Shown in pieces: positions 59,980-64,000 of a stretch of 64,000 nt of DNA. The notes under the pieces were generated by a model. That model was not told where the DNA came from, ran no database searches, and saw nothing but the letters and a program-made list of their open reading frames with translations. This stretch comes from Lojkania enalia. Its lineage: Eukaryota; Ascomycota; Dothideomycetes; Pleosporales. Each line of letters begins with the position of its first letter. Positions within the stretch are counted from its first letter, which is position 1. Where the stretch lies: the NCBI GenBank assembly GCA_010094045.1, contig ML986690.1, positions 108,594 to 172,593 of the forward strand, read 5' to 3'. Both the position numbers and the translations under genes were made by a program.

Positions 59980-62900
59980 TGTGATACCCAGAACAGATAG
60001 TATATATTAGGGGTCAAAAAAGGGTCTATTATTCTGTGTCTGTATCCGTGTATATCTGTGTGTTGATGCAAGTTCCAAGAACCTGCTTTCTAATGTGCAG
60101 TCCTAACTTCCCATAGCTTTACAAGCAGTCGCTCTTACCTGCACATCTACCAGACGTCTCCTTCTATAACTATGACACACCCCCTCATCCTGTAGTCGAT
60201 AGGCGACGAAAGGATAACTTACTTAATATCCTTCTCCATCCTTTAAACCTTTAATTATATATCTATAAGGTGAAGTTATTGTATAAACTCAGTATGCTTC
60301 TAGTAAGGAAGTGTAACGATGCGAAGAAATCGTTCCACGAAAAGCTTCACATGCAACCTTATCCTAAAGCTTTTCGCTTATCTTATTCTACCCCCGGCTC
60401 CGCCCCTTTTCCCTTCCGTATATAGTTGCACACTCCCTTATAAGTAGCTTGGTAGTTCTTCTATATCCTTTCGTACAAGGCCTATAGGTGTCAATGGAAT
60501 TCCTAGGTCCCTGAACCCCCACGCACTCCTATATGCCTCTAAGTGGATTCGTGCCGCATTCGGACCCATTATCTTGCCTATGCCGTTATATTATATAGAA
60601 GAACTTAATACTGCTAGTAATAGCCTCTTTAATAATATCGCATCGATTATTTATTTAACTATATCTAAGTCTAAGATACACCTGATTTAGTTTAGGTTAT
60701 AATACTTATATACTGTTATATTAAATTATTTAGTTATCTAGATAAGATCTTAGAGATTTCCTATTAACTAAAGCCTTTAGGTTTAGAACTTTCTATCCCC
60801 TATAATTAGGATTGCCTTTAGAAAAGCCGCGTAGAGTACGTCTAGGTAGAAACTTAGAGACTACTAATAACCTATCAGAATTAGAGGCAACTACTAATAT
60901 CTAACTATAATTTACCTTCTGATTCCTATACTAGAATTAATATATATATAAGTCGTAGTAAGAGTAAGCTTCTATCTACGCGTGTAGAATAACCGTTACC
61001 TCCTATAGGGGGCCCTATAATAGGCGGACCCCTCTCTATAGGGCTGGTAGTAAAGAACCTATCTAACTTAGAGGGAAATTAGAGTAAATTAACCCTTAAG
61101 AAATAAATTATAATTTTATAAGAGGAGATTACACGCTTAATATAATAGAGAACTATTAGTCCTAATTAACCTCTATAAACTACCGAATCAGTACTAATAA
61201 TATACTAAGAAACTTTTACGACTCCCCTAGTAAGAAACCTTTTAGCTACCCTTAAGCCCCCTTAAGTCTACCTTACTAAACGTACGCCTAAGATCGAAAG
61301 TTTTATAGATAGTAATAAACCTATATTTAAATAATAGTAAGCCTTAATCCTAGACTAACTTAAGATTAATATAGATTACTATTAGATAGAGTATATACGT
61401 ATAGTATTAATATAGAGATATACTTCTAGTACTGCAAAAGGGTATCTAGAACTAAAATACCTAGTTAAATTAGACTAGTATTAGTTTAAGAATACTAAAG
61501 AAATGATTTTACTTCTATAATTATATTTTATTATAGGTAATAAAGAGATAGAGGTATAATAGGTGTTTTAGGTTCTAAAGATAAATAAGGGAGAAGTATT
61601 CCTAACTTTTAAAGCTTGCTTTATTAGTATAGTTATTAGAGGATCTGTATCCTAATTTAAGTAGTTCTTCTACCTATAAGATAAGATTCTCTCTAGTCTA
61701 AAGATACTAAACCTTAGCTTTAAGCTTATATAGAAAGGCTCTTTTAACGCTATAGTCGCCTACTTAACAGCCTATAATATAGAAAGGAGGAGTATTCCTA
61801 GCCTTCTAGAATAAACTACTAGCCTATAAGTTATAGTTAAAATAAATTTAGATTAGTACTAGAAGGTTTTTAAGAGTTTATCTAAGGTAACCTATAATCT
61901 AATACTACCCCGATCTACTCTAGTATTAATACCTTATTCTACTATAATTACTTTCTAACAACCTAATAAGACTCTTATACCTAAAAGGTATATAACTCTA
62001 AATAATTACTATAATTATAGTAAACTAGAATACTTTATAAATAAATATATAGTCTTTAAAGTATAAGAGATAGAGGTTAAATAAGAGAAAATTAAGGAAG
62101 AAGAGTTTCTAGACGCAAACAAGTACTACCTAGATAGTTTTTAGGTGGGAAATAGAGACGCTTAAGAAAACTCTCTATCCTAGGCTTAAATAAGTACGAC
62201 TTATTAAACATTAATTTATTATATTTATTTAGAGGAAAGTACTTCTAAATCCCTACTATTCTATATTTAAAAGGCGTTAGTATATAACTAAACGCCCTTA
62301 TTAATATAAACACCTAAAGCTTTCTATTCCTTAATTTTATAATAGTTAGATTACTCTCCTAAGCCCTATATATATTAATATAGCGTTTACCCTTTAAAAT
62401 TACTATTAAAGGTTTTTAGGACCGAATCTAAACTCTAGTTAATTAGTATATCTACTTATACCTGCGAATTAATAGGAGAACTATCTAAAACTATCTATTT
62501 ATTATTATAGATCTAAGTATTTAGGATTATATTATTAGTATTAAATAGTTATATTATTTTTAACTCCAGCTAGATATAGATAAGAATCGGATTATATAGC
62601 TCTCTAAGTATCCTACTACTTATAATTCTTTACCTCCTCTTCTTATATAATTAACTTAGCTAGCACGCGATAAGAAAGTAGAGCTAGATATCTAGCGATA
62701 TAATACTCTATAGGAAAAGGACTAGTATTAGCAGTTTTATAGTCCGACTATCTATTATATTAAAGGTCTATTAAGACTACTAAAATTATATTAGTTTCTT
62801 ATAGCTTATAGTCTAAATAAGCTTAGAGCTTTTATACGCCTATATAAAATAAAGTCCGAACCTAATCTAAAGAAAGTCTATTCTCCTATTATTACTCTTA

Positions 62901-64000
62901 TTTTAGCTAATACTTTCTACTTTAATATAAAGAGGAAAGAGAATGAGTTTTTCTCTACATCTCTATACAAAATCGAGCAGCTGATTAAAGATAAGTAAGC
63001 CCTAAAGCTAGAAGATAAGGCTAAAAATAAAGTACTAGTAAATCTCTAATTACTATCTAAATACTATAAGTATTAGAATATATTTAATAAAACTGCGGCT
63101 TATTAATTACTAGAATACTACTCTTATAATTATAAGATTATTTTTATAGAACCCCTCTCTAATAGTTATAGTCTGTTGTATAAGTAGAATATTAAGGAGC
63201 TGGAGGTAACTAAGAAGTATATTATAGATAATCTACGGTATAAGTATATTAAGTAGAGTTAGAGCTCTTTTATATCTTTAATCCTTTACGTTTATAAATC
63301 TAATAGTAACCTATATATCTACGTAGATTATTATAAACTTAACATTTTTACCTATAAGAATATATATCCGATACTATATATAGATAAACTTCTATCTAGA
63401 CCTACTAAGGTAGTAATTTTTACTAAGTTTAATATTTATGCAGCTTTTAATAAGATTAGAATAAACCTTAGTTCTAAGGAATATACTACCTTTTAGACTT
63501 AATATAGAACCTATAAGTATAAAATTCTACCTTTTAGATTATATAATAGTCTAGCAACTTACTAGTACTATATAAATAATATACTAATCGACTACCTAAA
63601 TAACTTCTATATCGCTTATCTAAATAATATCTTTATCTACTTAGAAGACGAGGCGATATATACTATCTATATTAAGAAAGTTCTTAAGAGATTATATTAA
63701 GTAGGGTTATAAGTTAATATTAAGAAGAGCGAATTCTATATTACCCGAACTAAATACCTTAGCTATATCCTCTTAAATAAAAGCCTTAAGATTAATTTAG
63801 AGAAGGTAGAAGTACTATATAACTAGCAGCTACCTACTACTATAATAGGTGTAAAATCCTTCTTAGGTTTTACTGGATTCTATTAATAGTTTATACCGGA
63901 ATTCTCGCGTGTTATAAAGCTAATTATCGTACTATAGAGCCCTATAACCTCTTTTATATAGACTTTAGAATGTGATATTATCTTTAAGAAATTAAAGTTA
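59980..64000 (+). mobile_element. Ty3/gypsy LTR retrotransposon, RIP-decayed, truncated by window end
   Basis: Extremely AT-rich sequence packed with TA and TAG/TAA. A gag zinc knuckle is recognisable at 62004-62051 as NYYNYSKLEYFINKYI, where the usual Cys and Gly-His positions have become Tyr, Ser and Glu-Tyr. Reverse transcriptase follows: FNIYAAFNKIRI near 63430 (normally Asp where Asn stands), FYIAYLNNIFIYLED near 63605 (the YLDD box changed to YLNN at 63617-63628), and KKSEFYITRTKYLSYIL and VKSFLGFTGFY downstream. Gag-then-pol order on the plus strand fits Ty3/gypsy. A candidate 5' LTR of about 200 bp, beginning TGTGATACCC at 59980 and ending TATGACA at 60177, is only a suggestion. Integrase and the 3' LTR lie beyond the window. 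No frame is open. Confidence 0.85.

Noticed and set aside
60000..64000. Possible centromeric or mitochondrial AT-rich DNA
   Set aside because: Ordered gag zinc-knuckle and reverse-transcriptase motifs explain it as a decayed Ty3/gypsy element.

Overview
The window reads as nuclear DNA of a filamentous ascomycete (Pezizomycotina). Genes are split by short GT-AG introns, mostly 44-104 bp. The families present are typical of that group: PTH11-type rhodopsin-domain receptors, a HET-domain protein, an NLR-like remnant, a Zn2Cys6 regulator, a 14-TM MFS transporter, an ascomycete secreted peroxidase and a BUD2-type RasGAP. The right end is an AT-swamped Ty3/gypsy element whose codon changes look like repeat-induced point mutation (RIP). 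No bacterial-type operons, tRNAs, rRNAs or CRISPR arrays were seen. I cannot name the species. All exon structures were worked out by eye from splice consensus, frame and family knowledge; no transcript data were available.

Layout. 1-12.8 kb: a small unknown protein (1.2-1.7 kb), a three-exon BUD2/CLA2-like RasGAP (4.3-8.5 kb) and a Ser/Pro-rich unknown protein (9.8-10.9 kb), all on the minus strand and well spaced. 12.8-27.1 kb, all on the plus strand: a PTH11-like receptor, a fatty-acid alpha-dioxygenase, a DUF1365 membrane protein, an isocitrate lyase with one GC-AG intron, and a second PTH11-like receptor. Three of these five relate to lipid or fatty-acid carbon. 27.6-34.8 kb: a zinc alcohol dehydrogenase, a DHA2-type MFS transporter and a divergently transcribed Zn2Cys6 regulator, arranged like a small regulated detoxification or secondary-metabolite block. 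35.9-45.5 kb: self-recognition and debris territory, with a degenerate gene fragment, a HET-domain gene, a secreted class II peroxidase and a broken NACHT/NLR gene. 45.7-52.9 kb: housekeeping genes, namely phosphoserine phosphatase, an SDR dehydrogenase and a sterol glucosyltransferase-like protein. 52.9-59.6 kb: gene debris (including a second copy of the 36 kb fragment family and an inverted copy of part of the NLR remnant), an intact amino-acid permease, and an ABM-like gene carrying two in-frame TAG codons. About 60-64 kb: the decayed retrotransposon, which runs off the window.

Most notable: (i) a 125-bp inverted duplication (123/125 identical) linking the NLR remnant at 43.6 kb with 54.8 kb; (ii) two degenerate copies of one unrecognised protein family at 36 and 53 kb; (iii) adjacent alpha-dioxygenase and DUF1365 genes followed by isocitrate lyase; (iv) clear cysteine-to-tyrosine and aspartate-to-asparagine changes in the retrotransposon, plus TAG stops in the gene next to it.
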